64,000 bases of DNA from Imbricaverruca yamaguchii (GCA_034440575.1 JAOTOL010001565.1:1275501-1339500), one strand, 5' to 3'; shown: positions 1 to 12,199, counted from the first letter of the stretch. Notes: generated from the sequence alone by a model not told the origin. Numbers and translations are program-made.

Positions 1-177
1 TTCTTTTGTTCCACGTTATTTTTCATGACTATCTGAATCGAAGTCTCATATGCTATCCCACTCAAGACCATTATTTTGTTGTTATTGTGCTTGCCACCTG
101 AAAAAGGAAAATTTGTGCTCTCAGGTAGTTTATGAATAATTGCAATTTATTTTCTCAATGCAATGTGTATCACATAA

Positions 178-1637
178 AGACATAAAGACATAAAGGATCA
201 GTGCTTGGTGCTTGCAACTATGAGCCACAAGGGCCCTTCTTGGTTGCACTTTGGACACTCAACCAGTTGCCCACCAAGTCCGTCGATCAGCCCACCCTGG
301 AACACTGAAAAGCGAGTCCCCTATTCTTTTGATTGTCTATGCCGTTTTTAATGATGTTCATTGTGCTGCTACTGAAATGGTCTCTGGCAGCTGGTTCCAG
401 TGTTCTATTACCCTGTTGTTGAAGAAAGACTGCTGTGGATAACCTTAATTTTGAATTGATGGCCTCTAATTGCATCACTTCTGTAAAATACAAACATTTC
501 CCTCGGATATCCCTTCTCTAGACCATGGACAAATTGAAAGACCGCCATGAAATCTCCTCTCAGCCTTCTATATCTGAGTGAAAACATATTCAATTTCTCC
601 AATGTTTCCTCATATGCCAGGTTCCTTTTACCTTTAACCATTTTTGTAGCCTTGTTTTGTACTCTCTAAAAGCCAACAATATTTTTCATAGCTAGGAGGC
701 CAAGCTTGGTTGCAGTATTCCAAATGTGGCCTGAAATATGCACAGTATACCTTCCTGATGACTTCCTCACTTCTGTATGATACATTCCTATTTATTTCCC
801 CAAGCATTCTCAGTGCCTTCTTCCTGGCTTCCTTGGTCTTTTCTGATGCCCCAAATTTTGTGCTTAGACTAACACCTAAACCCTTCTCCTGTTGAGTCAC
901 CGATAGTACTTGGACACCCATCAAGTATGGAGCCGTCATATGTTGCCTACCTACACGCATGATTTTACACTTATCGAAATTCAATTTCATTTGCCATTCT
1001 TTGGACCATTTCACAAGTTCGTCTAAGCCTTTCTGCAGCGAGATATGCTCATTGTGACCTGTTATTGCCCTAAAGACCTTCAAATAATCCGCAAATTTCA
1101 AAACCTTACTGCTCAGGCCACTTCCAATATTATTTACAAATATAATGAACAGTAGTGGCCCCAGTACTCACCACTGGGGGACTCCACTAAGAACATTTTG
1201 CCAATAATGACTATCATTTAGCATCTCTTTACTGTCTATCTGAAAGCCACAACTATATCCATTTTATGATGCTACCTGCAATACAATGGACCTGAAACTG
1301 CATCATTAACCGTCTATTGGGTACCTTGTCAAAGACGTTATTAAAGTCAAGATATGCTATATCAACCTGATTTCTCTGATCAAATCGTTCTGCAGCGAAG
1401 CTAAAAAAGTCCAAGAGGTTTGTGAGACATGATTTCCCTTTTCTAAACCCAGGTTGAGATCTTGAATCGATCTGTTTCCTTCCAGATAACTAACTATCCT
1501 ATCCTTGATAATTGATCAGAGTACCTCGCAGACTAGGGATGTGAGACTTGCTCGCCTATAGTTTTCAACTTTCCCTCTTTCTCCTTTCTTGAAAATATGA
1601 ACTACATTTGCTCTTTTCCCATATGTTGGAATTTTGT
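178..1637 (-). mobile_element. CR1-like non-LTR retrotransposon, copy a (5'-truncated, decayed)
   Basis: Read on the minus strand, this is a reverse-transcriptase fragment. It runs from the VENYRR/SLTSLVC region (about 1,570) through the FADY motif (minus-strand frame 1,101-634) to the C-terminal part at 641-408. It ends in a tail of ACATAAAG octamers at 178-196, which is TTTATGTC in element sense. Short octamer tails are usual for the CR1 group. The endonuclease and the start of the RT are missing, frameshifts are present, and FADD is changed to FADY, so it is dead. It is the outer-left copy of the large inverted repeat and pairs with copy d at 7,266-8,397. Confidence 0.88.
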
Positions 1638-2567
1638 TAACATGATTTGGCCAATAATTTCTTCTGCAAATGCTTACTTTTCAACTGGTAGACAAAATAA
1701 ACCAAAGAAATTTGCTTGTCTATGGTAGTACAGCATAAAAAGAATGGTAAAGAAGAGAAAAACAACCGAACCGAAGCTAATCTCCTAATCTCCAGCCTAA
1801 TCTCCCCCGTAATGAAATAGTTTTGCTAGTGGAAAATCCCCCAAAACATATTTCTCAAAATTTTTTAAACTTCTAAAACCTAACCGGACCTAAACAAACC
1901 TTGATAATTGGAACCTAAATACATAAAAGTCATAATCTAAATTCCTAACCCACCCTAAAACGTAACCTAAAAACCTTCTCTAAATTCCTAGTATAAATCT
2001 GGATTGGGTTGCATTAGTTAATGACACATTTCTGAGGCCTTTATTAAAGAACAGTAATCTTCATTTAAATTTTTACTTCTTGTCATATTGGCAGCAAAAT
2101 AGAAATGATGCCATTCGCAGATGGGTAAATTTGTGCTTTATTTGTTTAATGAATTCTTGGAATCTATTTTTCCAATGCAGTGTTTATGAATGCTACTAAG
2201 ATGATGGGGGCTACTAATTTTATGTGCAAATGCTTACTTTTCAATTTATGCGCAAAACAGCACCGAAATCGCCACTGAGTAATGTAGAAGAGCATAATAT
2301 AGCATAGCATCCCACAGTAATTCCCACTTTAAACATGAAGTCCTATGGATTGTACCTCCCCACCCTCAATGCATTTTGGCCCGCTCATTTCCTCCATGTA
2401 CTATGCTCTAACGACTTTCAGAAGTAAACACCCTTGCTAGGTAAATACTGATTAGTTTTTATATTTAACGCTACATCATAAGGCTAAGTCAAGGCGTGAC
2501 GCGCATCTTATCGTTTATAATAATAGTAGACATAAGACATAAAGACATAGAGTATAATAATATAGTA
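1638..2567. repeat. Spacer S, left copy, between two head-to-head CR1 copies
   Basis: Non-coding AT-rich DNA duplicated in inverted orientation at 6,341-7,265. It contains a 20-bp direct repeat (TGCAAATGC then TTACTTTTCAA) at about 1,669 and 2,225, about 555 bp apart. It also carries scattered CCTAA/TTAGG-like words at 1,880-1,990, and CR1-tail-like octamers (GACATAAA) at 2,527-2,546 in inverse orientation just before the 5' junction of copy b. Part of it (about 2,340-2,400) belongs to a dispersed repeat also seen near 17,340 and 57,330. Confidence 0.75.
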
Positions 2568-4380
2568 AAGTTTCTAGCACAATTGGTCCACTGGAAGCAA
2601 ATGGGACTACATGGGGTGAGGATAGTGAGATGGTTGAGGAGCTGAGCAAGCATTTTAAAGCAGTGTTTACATTGGAAGGTATGACCAATATGCCGACCGT
2701 ACACCATAGTTCAGTGACATGTGATCTGATAAATTATATTGATTTCATTGATAGTGATGTTGTTTCAAATCACATCCGGAACATAAAGCCAAACAAGGCA
2801 GCAGGACCTGATGAAATTTATGCTAGGGTATTGCGGGAAGCTGAAAAAGAACTGGCATTTCCACTTAGTATAATATTTTGTAGATAAGTTTCACAAAATG
2901 AAATTCCAACCGATTGGAAAAGGGCAAATGTAGTTCCTATTTTCAAGAAAGGAGAAAGAGGGAAAGTTGAAAACTATAGGCCAGTAAGTCTCACATCCCT
3001 AGTCTGCAAGGTACTCGAATCAATTATCAAGGCTAGAATAGTTAGTTATCTGGAAGGAAACAGATTGATTCAAGATACTGAACATAGGTTTAGGAAAGGA
3101 CGGTCGTGTCTCACAAACCTCTTGGGCTTTTTTAGCTTCGCTGCAGAACGATTTGATCAGAGAAATCAGGTTGATATAGCATATCTTGACTTTATTAACG
3201 TCTTTGACAAGGTACCCAATAGACGGTTAATGATGCAGTTTCAGGTCCATTATATTGCAGGTAGCATCATAAAATGGATATAGTTGTGGCTTTCAGATAG
3301 ACAGGAAAGAGATGCTAAATGCTAGTCATCATGGCAAAATGTTCTTAGTGGAGTCCCCCAGTGGTCGGTACTGGGGCCACTACTGTTCATTATATTTTTT
3401 AATAATATTGGAAGTGGCCTGAGCAGTAAGGTTTTGAAATTTGCGGATTATTTGAAGGTCTTTAGGGCAATAACAGGTCAAAATGAGCATATCTCGCTGC
3501 AAAAGGACTTAGACGAACTTGTGAAGTGGTCCGAAGAATGGCAAATGAAATTTAACTTGTGCAAATGCAAAATCATGCATGTTGGTAACCAGCATATGAA
3601 GGCTGGTGGGTGGCCAAGTGCTTTCAGTGACTCAACAGGAGAACGATTTGGGTGTTATTCTAAACACAAAATTGGTGGCATCAGAACAGATCAAGGAAGC
3701 CAGGAAGAAGGCACTGAGAATGCTTGGGCAATAAATAAGAATGTATCATACAGAAGTGAGGAAGTCATCAGGAAGCTTTCATGTGCATATGTCAGGCCAC
3801 ATTTGGAATACTGCATCCAAGCTCCTAGCTATGAAAAGATTGTTGGCTTTTAGAGACAGTAAAAAAGAGGGCTACAAAAAATGATTAATGGTATAAGCAA
3901 CCTGGCATATGAGGAAATGTTGAAGAGATTGAATATGATTTCACTCAGATATAGAAGGCTGAGAGGTGATTTCATCGAGGTCTTTCAATTTGTCCATGGT
4001 CCAGAGAAGGGATATCTCAGGGAAATGTTTGAATTTAATAGAAATGACGCAATTAGAGGTCATCAATTCAAAATTAAGGTTAACCACAGCAGGACAAGGT
4101 TAAGACAGTCTTTCTTCAACAACAGGGTAATAGAACACTGGAATCAGCTGCCAGAGACCATTGTCAGTAGCAGCACATTCAACATCTTTAATCATATATA
4201 TACCATCATAAGAATGAATCATAGACAATCATAAGAATAGATGGCTTGCTCTTCAGTGTTCCAGGGAAGGCTGATCGACGGATTTGTTGGGCAACTGGTT
4301 GAGTGTTCAGTGTGCAACCTAGAAAGGCCCTTGTGGTGCATAGTTGCATTAATATTTTATGTCTATGTCTTTATGTCTAG
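2568..4380 (+). mobile_element. CR1-like non-LTR retrotransposon, copy b (5'-truncated)
   Basis: It starts just upstream of the RT domain and ends in TTTATGTC-type octamers at 4,352-4,380. Recognisable RT pieces are KAAGPDEIYARVL (about 2,800), NYRPVSLTS (about 2,972), FRKGRSCLTNL (about 3,093) and AYLDF (about 3,180). The motif C region at 3,434 reads FADY in place of FADD. The C-terminal region VRPHLEYCIQA to HWNQLPE is at 3,790-4,150. A TAG interrupts the frame at about 3,281. A local change (NLCKCK) and a deletion after KA are shared exactly with copy c, so b and c are duplicates of one insertion, not two independent ones. From about 3,960 its 3' end resembles copies a and d more than c. 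Confidence 0.9.
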
Positions 4381-4545
4381 GTACACGATTTCCATTGCCT
4401 TGCACTGACTACCTTCAATGGTTCTTGGTAGTATCAAGTTTGTTTATTGCCCATAAAGAATGGGCTGTAATTGATCGTGTTGTCAAATACACAGCATGTG
4501 CACTATATTCGTGCTTCTGTACTATTACTATAGCACTATTACTAG
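4381..4545. other. Loop of the long inverted repeat
   Basis: Single-copy spacer between the two arms. It has no recognisable gene and no similarity to the CR1 copies. Both sides end in the CR1 octamer tails of copies b and c, so the two inner copies are tail to tail. Confidence 0.7.
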
Positions 4546-6340
4546 ACATAAAGTCATAAAGACATAAAAAGTGAGTGCGACTATGAGCCACAAGGGCCCT
4601 TCTTGGTTGCACTCTGTACACTGAACCAGTCGCCCACCAAATCTGTGAATCAGCCCTCCCTGTAATACTGAAAAGCAAGCCCTCTATTCTTATGATTGTC
4701 TATGCTGTTTTTAAAGATGTTCAATGTGCTGCTACTGACAATGTTTTCTGGCAGCTGGTTCCAGTGTTCTACTACCATGTTGGTGAAGAAAGTCTGCCTT
4801 AACCTTGTTTTGTTGTGGCTAACTTTAATTTTGAATTTATGACCTTTAATTGCATCATTTCTGTTAAATTCAAGCATTTCCCCAAGATATCCCCTCTCAA
4901 GACCATGGACAAATTTGAAGGCCTCGATGAGATCTCTCAGCCTTCTATATCTAATTGAAAACATATTTAATTTCTGCAATCTTTCCTCATATGCCAGGTT
5001 GCTTTTACCATTAAACATTTTTGTAGCCCTCTTTTGTGCTCCCTCTAAAAGCCAACAATCTTTTTCATAGCTAGGAGACCAAGCTTGGATGCAGTATTCC
5101 AAATGTGGCCTGACATATGCCCAGTAAAGCTTCCTGATGACTTCCTCACTTCTGTATGATACATTCCTATTTATTACCCAGAGCATTCTCAGTGCCTTCT
5201 TCCTGGCTTCCTTGATCTGTTCTGATGCCCCCAATTTTGTGTTTAGAATAACACCTAAATCCTTCTCCTGTTGAGTCACTGAAAGCACTTGGCCACCAAT
5301 CAGCCTTCATATGCTGCTTACCAACATGCATGATTTTGCATTTGCACAAATTAAATTTCACTTGCCATTCTTCGGACCACTTCACAAGTTCGTCTAAGTC
5401 CTTTTGCAGCGAGATATGCTCATTTTGACCTGTTATTGCCCTAAAGACCTTCAAATAATCCGCAAATTTCAAAACCTTACTGCTCAGGCCACTTCCAATA
5501 TTATAAAAAAATATAATGAACAGTAGTGGCCCCAGTACCGACCACTGGGGGACTCCACTAAGAACATTTTGCCATGATGACTAGCATTTAGCATCTCTTT
5601 CCTGTCTATCTGAAAGCCACAACTATATCCATTTTATGATGCTACCTGCAATACAATGGACCTGAAACTGCATCATTAACCGTCTATTGGGTACCTTGTC
5701 AAAGACGTTATTAAAGTCAAGATATGCTATATCAACCTGATTTCTCTGATCAAATCGTTCTGCAGCGAAGCTAAAAAAGCCCAAGAGGTTTGTGAGACAC
5801 GACCGTCCTTTCCTAAACCTATGTTCAGTATCTTGAATCAATCTGTTTCCTTCCAGATAACTAACTATTCTAGCCTTGATAATTGATTCGAGTACCTTGC
5901 AGACTAGGGATGTGAGACTTACTGGTCTATAGTTTTCAACTTTCCCTCTTTCTCCTTTCTTGAAAATAGGAACTACATTTGCCCTTTTCCAATCGGTTGG
6001 AATTTCATTTTGTGAAACTGATCTACAAAATATTATACTAAGTGGAAATGCCAGTTCTTTTTCAGCTTCCCGCAATACCCTAGCATAAATTTCATCAGGT
6101 CCTGCTGCCTTGTTTGGCTTTATGTTCCGGATGTGATTGCAAACAACATCACTACCATGAAATCAATATCATTTATCAGATCACATGTCACTGAACTATG
6201 GTGTACGGTCGGCAGATTGGCCATATCTTCCAATGTAAACACTGCTTTAAACTGCTTGCTCAGCTCCTCAACCATCTCACTATCCTCACCCCATGTAGTC
6301 CCATTTGCTTCCAGTGGACCAATTGTGCTAGAAACTTTAG
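4546..6340 (-). mobile_element. CR1-like non-LTR retrotransposon, copy c (5'-truncated)
   Basis: Inverted partner of copy b. The frames 6,075-5,623 (RT palm: IFKKGERGKVENYRPVSLTS, FRKGRSCLTNL, AYLDF), 5,472-5,167 (FADY region) and 5,288-4,650 (C-terminal 212 residues ending AFQYYREG) lie in order on the minus strand and are split by frameshifts and a TAG. The tail octamers are at 4,550-4,568. Its C-terminal part matches the family form seen in the 28.7-31.2 kb copy (VFKFVHGLERGYLGEM type). Confidence 0.9.
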
Positions 6341-7265
6341 TATATTATTATACTCTATGTCTTCTTTATGTCTTATGTCTACTATTATTATAAACGATGA
6401 GATGCGCGTCACGCCTTGACTTAGCCTTATGATGTAGCGTTAAATATAAAAACTAATCAGTATTTACCTAGCAAGGGTGTTTACTTCTGAAAGTCGTTAG
6501 AGCATAGTACATTAGTACATGGAGGAAATGAGCGGGCCAAAATGCATTGAGGGTGGGGAGGTACAATCCATAGGACTTCATGTTTAAAGTGGGAATTACT
6601 GTGGGATGCTATGCTATATTATGCTCTTCTACATTACTCAGTGACGATTTCGGTGCTGTTTTGCGCATAAATTGAAAAGTAAGCATTTGCACATAAAATT
6701 AGTAGCCCCCATCATCTTAGTAGCATTCATAAACACTGCATTGGAAAAATAGATTCCAAGAATTCATTAAACAATTAAAGCACAAATTTACCCATCTGCG
6801 AATGGCATCATTTCTATTTTGCTGCCAATATGACAAGAAGTAAGAATTGAAATGAGGATTACTGTTCTTTAATAAAGGTCTCAGAAATGTGTCATTAACT
6901 AATGCAACCCAATCCAAATTTATACTAGAAATTTAGGCAAGGTTTTTAGGTTACGTTTTAGGGTGGGTTAGGAATCTAGATTATGACTTTTATGTATTTA
7001 GGTTCCAATTATCAAGGTTTGTTTAGGTCCGGTTAGGTTTTAGAAGTTTAAAAAAGTTGAGAAATATGTTTTGGGGGATTTTCCACTAACAAAACTATTT
7101 CATTACGTGGGAGATTAGGCTGGGTTAGCTTCGGTTCGGTTGTTTTTCTCTTCTTTACCATTCTTTTTATGCTGTACTACCATAGACAAGCAAATTTCTT
7201 TGGTTTATTTTGTCTACCAGTTGAAAAGTAAGCATTTGCAGAAGAAATTATTGACCACATCATGT
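6341..7265. repeat. Spacer S', right copy (inverted)
   Basis: Reverse complement of 1,638-2,567 at roughly 98% in the part I aligned. It has one small tandem gain (TACATTAG duplicated near 6,508-6,520). Non-coding. Confidence 0.75.
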
Positions 7266-8390
7266 TAGCAAAATTCCAACATATGGGAAAAGGGCAAATG
7301 TAGTTCATATTTTCAAGAAAGGAGAAAGAGGGAAAGTTGAAAACTATAGGCGAGCAAGTCTCACATCCCTAGTCTGCGAGGTACTCTGATCAATTATCAA
7401 GGATAGAATAGTTAGTTATCTGGAAGGAAACAGATCGATTCAAGATCTCAACTTGGGTTTAGAAAAGGGAAATCATGTCTCACAAACCTCTTGGACTTTT
7501 TTAGCTTCGCTGCAGAACGATTTGATCAGAGAAATCAGGTTGATATAGCATATCTTGACTTCAGTAAGGTCTTTGACAAGGTACCCAATAGACGGTTAAT
7601 GATGCAGTTTCAGGTCCGTTGTATTGTAGGTAGCATCATAAAATGGATATAGTTGTGGCTTTCAGATAGACAGTAAAGAGATGCTAAATGATAGTCATTA
7701 TGGCAAAATGTTCTTAGTGGAGTCCCCCAGTGGTCAGTACTGGGGCCACTACTGTTCATTATATTTGTAAATAATATTGGAAGTGGCCTGAGCAGTAAGG
7801 TTTTGAAATTTGCGGATTATTTGAAGGTCTTTAATCCTTCAAATAACAGGTCACAATGAGCGTATCTCGCTGCAGAAAGGCTTAGACGAACTTGTGAAGT
7901 GGTCCAAAGAATGGCAAATGAAATTGAATTTCGATAAGTGTAAAATCATACGTGTAGGTAGGCAGCATATGACGGCTCCATACTTGATGGGTGTCCAAGT
8001 ACTATCGGTGACTCAACAGGAGAAGGGTTTAGGTGTTATTCTATGCACAAAATTTGGGGCATCAGAACAGACCAAGGAAGCCAGGAAGAAGGCACTGAGA
8101 ATGCTTGGGGAAATAAATAGGAATGTATCATACAGAAGTGAGGAAGTGAGGAAGAAGGAAACATTGAAGAAATTGAATATGTTTTCACTCAGATATAGAA
8201 GGCTGAGAGGAGATTTCGTCGAGGTCTTTCAATTTGTCCATGGTCTAGAGAATGGATATCCCAGGGAAATGTTTGTATTTTACAGAAGTGATGCAATTAG
8301 AGGCTATCAATTCAAAATTAAGGTTATCCACAGCAGAAGTCTTTCTTCAACAACAGGGTAATAGAACACTGGAACCAGCTGCCAGAGACC

Positions 8391-8397
<7 letters not shown>
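7266..8397 (+). mobile_element. CR1-like non-LTR retrotransposon, copy d (truncated at both ends)
   Basis: Inverted partner of copy a. It runs from the FKKGERGKVENYR region (about 7,312) through the motif C region (about 7,800, with a small local rearrangement) to NRTLEPAARDHF-type 3' sequence, where a TA microsatellite begins and the octamer tail is lost. Compared with copy a it lacks about 135 bp near 8,150, which removes the VRPHLEYC segment. It carries the family TAG at about 7,650 and no intact frame. Confidence 0.87.

Positions 8398-8464
<67 letters not shown>
8396..8464. repeat. (TA)n microsatellite
   Basis: An uninterrupted TA run that abuts the broken end of CR1 copy d and marks the outer edge of the right palindrome arm. 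Confidence 0.95.
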
Positions 8465-8465
<1 letters not shown>

Positions 8466-8467
<2 letters not shown>

Positions 8468-9429
8468 GTGGCGTCGTTACGAAATTCTTCCAGGGGAGCA
8501 AGGTCGAAAGGGGGCCTCCATTGTGTTAGGGTCTCCTATTGGTTTTTAAGCTCATAGTGTGGTGTGGGAATGGAAAACATGATTTCATACTGATGTCTTG
8601 TTTTTTTTGGCATGGTGTATCATTTACTCAAAACGCAATGCTAATAATCAATTTTCGCTGAAAACTGGGCTACACCAGGGTATAAATAAGTAACATGTGG
8701 ATACGTGTCAAAACATACCAACGTCTCAATGCTTTCTCGACCAGAAGATTCTTCCTGCTGGCCTCTAGATTGCAGCGAGTTGGCGGGGCTGGTGCCAAGC
8801 GTATCTTACAGGTATCTCTCGTTGATCGACCCACTTTTATGTCCACAAAGTATAGCTGAATATAGCTAGATTCATCACCATTGTTATGTATTACCCGCAG
8901 CTTGATGTCCTAAGCAAAGCTTAAGCGATCATTTATCAGTCCAAGGGCGATAATTTCGCGAAGGTGACAACGAGAAGAGGATGGCATTGGTTTTCTGATC
9001 GCCATCTTAGGAATTTTTATTTTTTTGTGACATTCGGTGGGGGCCACAAATCACCTGTCACACATCTAAACAGCAAACTCTTAGCGAATAAATTTTCATC
9101 ATGAACAAGCATTGAACAACAATGCACAAATGACAATGCAGGAAGGCAACAATGGCAATTCATACGTAATGCAAAACTTTAAAATTCCGCGCCGTCATGC
9201 CCATGGTTTTCGCTGTGCTGCACCGTTTTGTAAATGGTGTTGGGAAGGTATGGAAGCTGGGAAGCTCTAATTATGCAGGCTGTGCAAACAGAAAAGAAGT
9301 TTGTAGACAAAAAATGTATTGAAATGCATCATTCATCCCATTTTATATGGGCCATGATGTTGTTTTATATGCTTGTGGGGTTTGATTTGTCCCCTAATGT
9401 CGGCCTTGCCCCATGAGCATATGTTTCTG
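8466..9429. other. No gene seen
   Basis: About 960 bp of unassigned DNA. Only short frames under 65 codons occur, with no motif I recognise. Confidence 0.5.
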
Positions 9430-10129
9430 ATTTTTTGGGGAAATTTCAAAATGTTGAATTTTCAAGTTTTCTTTCATTTTCCATTTCTAATGGGTAGAGC
9501 AGACCGAGAAACGTTGAAAGTCAACTTGCCCTACCAAAAAATACTTACTTTAGCCAGAGTCTTTGTATATTTGCCTATTGGACTGCAATAGGCAAATATA
9601 CAAAACTGATATGTAGTCAAAAACGGGAAAAATCCTCTGGTACGTTTTGTTGCATCCCTAAAGATAAAGATAAGTTTTCTTTCATTTTCCATTTCTAATG
9701 GGTAGAGTAGACCGCGAAACGTTGGAAGTAAACTTGCCCTACCAAAAAATACTTACTTTAGCCAGAGTCTTCGATTTGGACTTCAATAGGCAAATATTCA
9801 AAATTGATATGTAGTAAAAAACGGGGGAAAATCATCTCGTACGTTTTGTTGCATCCCTAAAGATAAGCAAACGCTGAAGGTTTCATTAAATTACCTGTAT
9901 TCGTTAAAGCATGACGACTGGTTGAACGTTTTTGGAGGTGACATTACTTGATCTTGACTAACTCGTTGACCCTAGATGACCTGACTTCAACATTTTGAAA
10001 CGGCATGCCAAATTTATTTGGGAAAAGGTATGCCAAATTTTGGCGCGCTTCCTCGCGCCGTTCGTTAAATATCCCCGAAAAACCTGAGGGGACGATTTAA
10101 TATCCTCTCCCCGAGACTGGACGGGTTAA
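9430..10129 (+). mobile_element. TTAA-flanked non-autonomous DNA element, copy A (left end missing)
   Basis: Same repeat family as 26,024-26,882 and 46,201-47,026. The right terminus is intact (GAGACTGGACGGG then TTAA at 10,126-10,129). The left terminus is absent: similarity starts near 9,430. An internal stretch is duplicated in tandem (about 9,462-9,675 and 9,676-9,880: GGGTAGAG..GACCG..GAAACGTTG and CGTTTTGTTGCATCCCTAAAG). No coding capacity. TTAA target sites with CCC-starting inverted repeats suggest a piggyBac-type or Kolobok-type MITE. Confidence 0.75.
9562..9604. repeat. Perfect 19-bp hairpin inside TTAA element copy A
   Basis: Arms 9,562-9,580 and 9,586-9,604 are exact reverse complements around a 5-base loop. 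The tandem sister segment (about 9,765-9,805) and copies B and C lack the left arm and have a TCTTCGATTT-like sequence there. The hairpin is therefore a new local inverted copy. Confidence 0.9.
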
Positions 10130-11437
10130 AGGTCTGTGGGATTTGATTTTTGCGGCCTGTTGCCATACTGGGATTTAAAATATTCGATGATGTAGATAGA
10201 AGAAAATGGTTTAAGTTTTCCTTCTCACAAAGCATGTACAACTTTTGGAGCAAAGTTTGTATCTTGCCTAAGGCATCCAGTTGACCGGCGGCAAGCTAGC
10301 ATGTGATCTGACAGCCGACAACACTGGTGACTAATTATGTCGTCAACTGCAACATATAATGTGAGTTAACTAGCAACTAAATATGGTTTGTTTGTATGTC
10401 AATCTAAGGTACATTCGTGCAACTACAAATCCGTTGGAACTGAGTCTTTTGGGCCGACCGTTGAAATGTTGGGATTGAAGATAATTGCCAAGAAAGATAG
10501 AAGAAATTAGCTTGCACGACGCGAAGAAGCATATCACAAAACGTCTGGGGGAACGCTTTGATCTTGCCCTAGGCACCTATGTCACACTAGGTCAAAATAG
10601 TAATGTCCTGTCCTTCGACAGCATTAGTCGTACATGACGCCATGCTGCATAGCACATGGTGTAGGTCAGCCTGAAACCATATATGGCGATATTTGTCCAT
10701 TGGACAGATTTGGAAAGTTCCTGTCCTTGACAAAGTGAAAACAGTTTACTATTTTCAGACTCGAGCAAATCATCTGCCTATGGGGGAATCCACATACAAA
10801 ACAATATACCGACGTTCCCCACAACTAATAATTCGGTTGTTGCCGGAGTTGTGGTGCTGGTGACCGTTGATGAGGAAATCAACCTTCTATTCTCTTATGC
10901 TACTGTGCCATATATTGTATCAGAATATTACTCATTCCTTGCCGAACCTGCGATTAACTGCGAAGTTCAACGTTTTTTTTTGTACTACGTGCAACGGTGC
11001 AGCGTATGATCAACGATCATGTGTCGGTGCCCCAGAAAGTGCTAAAGTTAAGGCAGTAAAAGACTAAAGGGTTTGTGATGTACCAGATTGAATAGTGGAC
11101 CGGATTGAAAGAAATCATCGTAATGAGTTTCGTTGTTTTAGCTACTTTTTATATCGGCTGACTTTGATATTCGCTTCAATAAATTGCTTGCACCGAAGTC
11201 GCGTGTTTCGCTGCGGAATGATTCGACGGAGTGAAGCTTCATCCGATATGCACAATATAGGAGGATAAAAACAGGTACATGATAGACGATGCTGAACAGT
11301 AGTCCACCTGCAGTCTGTACCGTACCAGGAGTCAAAGTCTGCACTGGTCTGTACTAGATTCGCAGTCTGAACTAACGAAGCCTAAAGCTAAATTGGTATA
11401 GAACTAGCTGTTGACAAACTTGGAACCGTCACACACA
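10130..11437. other. No gene seen
   Basis: Unassigned DNA. The words ATCTTGCC-TAGGCA occur twice (about 10,260 and 10,560), hinting at a weak local duplication. Frames are short and unconvincing. Confidence 0.5.
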
Positions 11438-11545
11438 CATTATATATATTTATATATATTTATATGTATTAATATATCTTTATATATATATTTATATGTA
11501 TATTTATATATATTTATATATTTATATATATAAATATACGTATTC
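11438..11545. repeat. AT-rich simple repeat (TATATATTTA-type)
   Basis: Alternating TATATA and TTTA blocks over about 100 bp. Confidence 0.9.
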
Positions 11546-11730
11546 CTTTGCATTATTATTTGTATACGAATGCATTAAAAGGTTATATCGCCTGAAAGCA
11601 TCCTGTTCGCTGTAATATTTAAAATCGGTTATCGGAAGCTAACATGCAGCAAAAGAAGTCATCCGTCCACATAAACACAGTAAGCCACCAACACCTGTAC
11701 GTCACTACCAAGGAGACCAAATTGGATTCA

Positions 11731-12030
11731 AGCACCCAAGGGGTGCTAAACGTGCTAGCACCATAGGCGAACCGTACCCCAGAGGTGCTGGTTTTTGGCG
11801 TGAGAAAAAGCTAGAACCCTGGTGGTGCTAAATCGCAAGCACCCCATGGGTATTCATTTCAAGCACCCTGTTACTAAATATAGCCCAATGAAAAGGTGCT
11901 AGCTATAATCACCATGCTTATATTTAGCACCTGGAATTTCGCGATGCGATGCCAACTCCAGAAAGGTGCTTAATTAAAGCAGGTCTGTGGTGCTGGAATT
12001 TGACATCTGAAGTAGCACCCAAGGGGTGCT
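11731..12030. repeat. Cluster of AGCACC/GGTGCT inverted motifs
   Basis: In 300 bp I count six AGCACC and seven GGTGCT. The same 17-bp palindrome (AGCACCC-AAG-GGGTGCT) sits at both ends (11,731-11,747 and 12,014-12,030). No coding frame crosses it. It could be a small foldback or MITE-like element, but I cannot assign a family. Confidence 0.7.
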
Positions 12031-12199
12031 AATCATTTTTTAACAGTTAATCATGATGCTATTTCTGTTCTTTCCATATTTTCTGATCCAAAATAAATTC
12101 GGATTCTTCCCTGAACTTTGAAGTACTTCTCCTTTTTACTGAAATATCCTCGCGCGTTGGCTACCGTACTGAGGCATCCGCGCCGGTTCGGTGATTATT

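Larger units (their letters stand above)
374..8397. repeat. Long inverted repeat (near-palindrome), arms about 4 kb, loop about 165 bp
   Basis: The left arm (374-4,380) and right arm (4,546-8,397) are reverse complements in the order CR1 copy / spacer / CR1 copy. Matching points on the two strands mostly sum to about 8,906, for example 3,434 with 5,472, 2,489 with 6,419, and 1,681 with about 7,225. In a spacer stretch of about 255 bp (2,041 onward against about 6,860 downward) I counted 5 mismatches, about 2%. The right outer copy has lost about 135 bp near 8,150, which shifts the register at the outer end. The right arm stops at a TA microsatellite, while the left arm continues about 200 bp to the CR1 tail. 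The divergence argues against a simple read-through artefact. Confidence 0.88.

Noticed and set aside
1880..1990. Telomere-like (TTAGG)n tract in the palindrome spacer
   Set aside because: CCTAA words are scattered and not tandem, so not a telomeric array.
374..8397. Palindrome as a sequencing fold-back artefact
   Set aside because: Arms differ by about 2% with lineage-specific indels (135-bp loss near 8,150, 8-bp gain near 6,510) and a mosaic 3' end; an artefact arm would be near identical.
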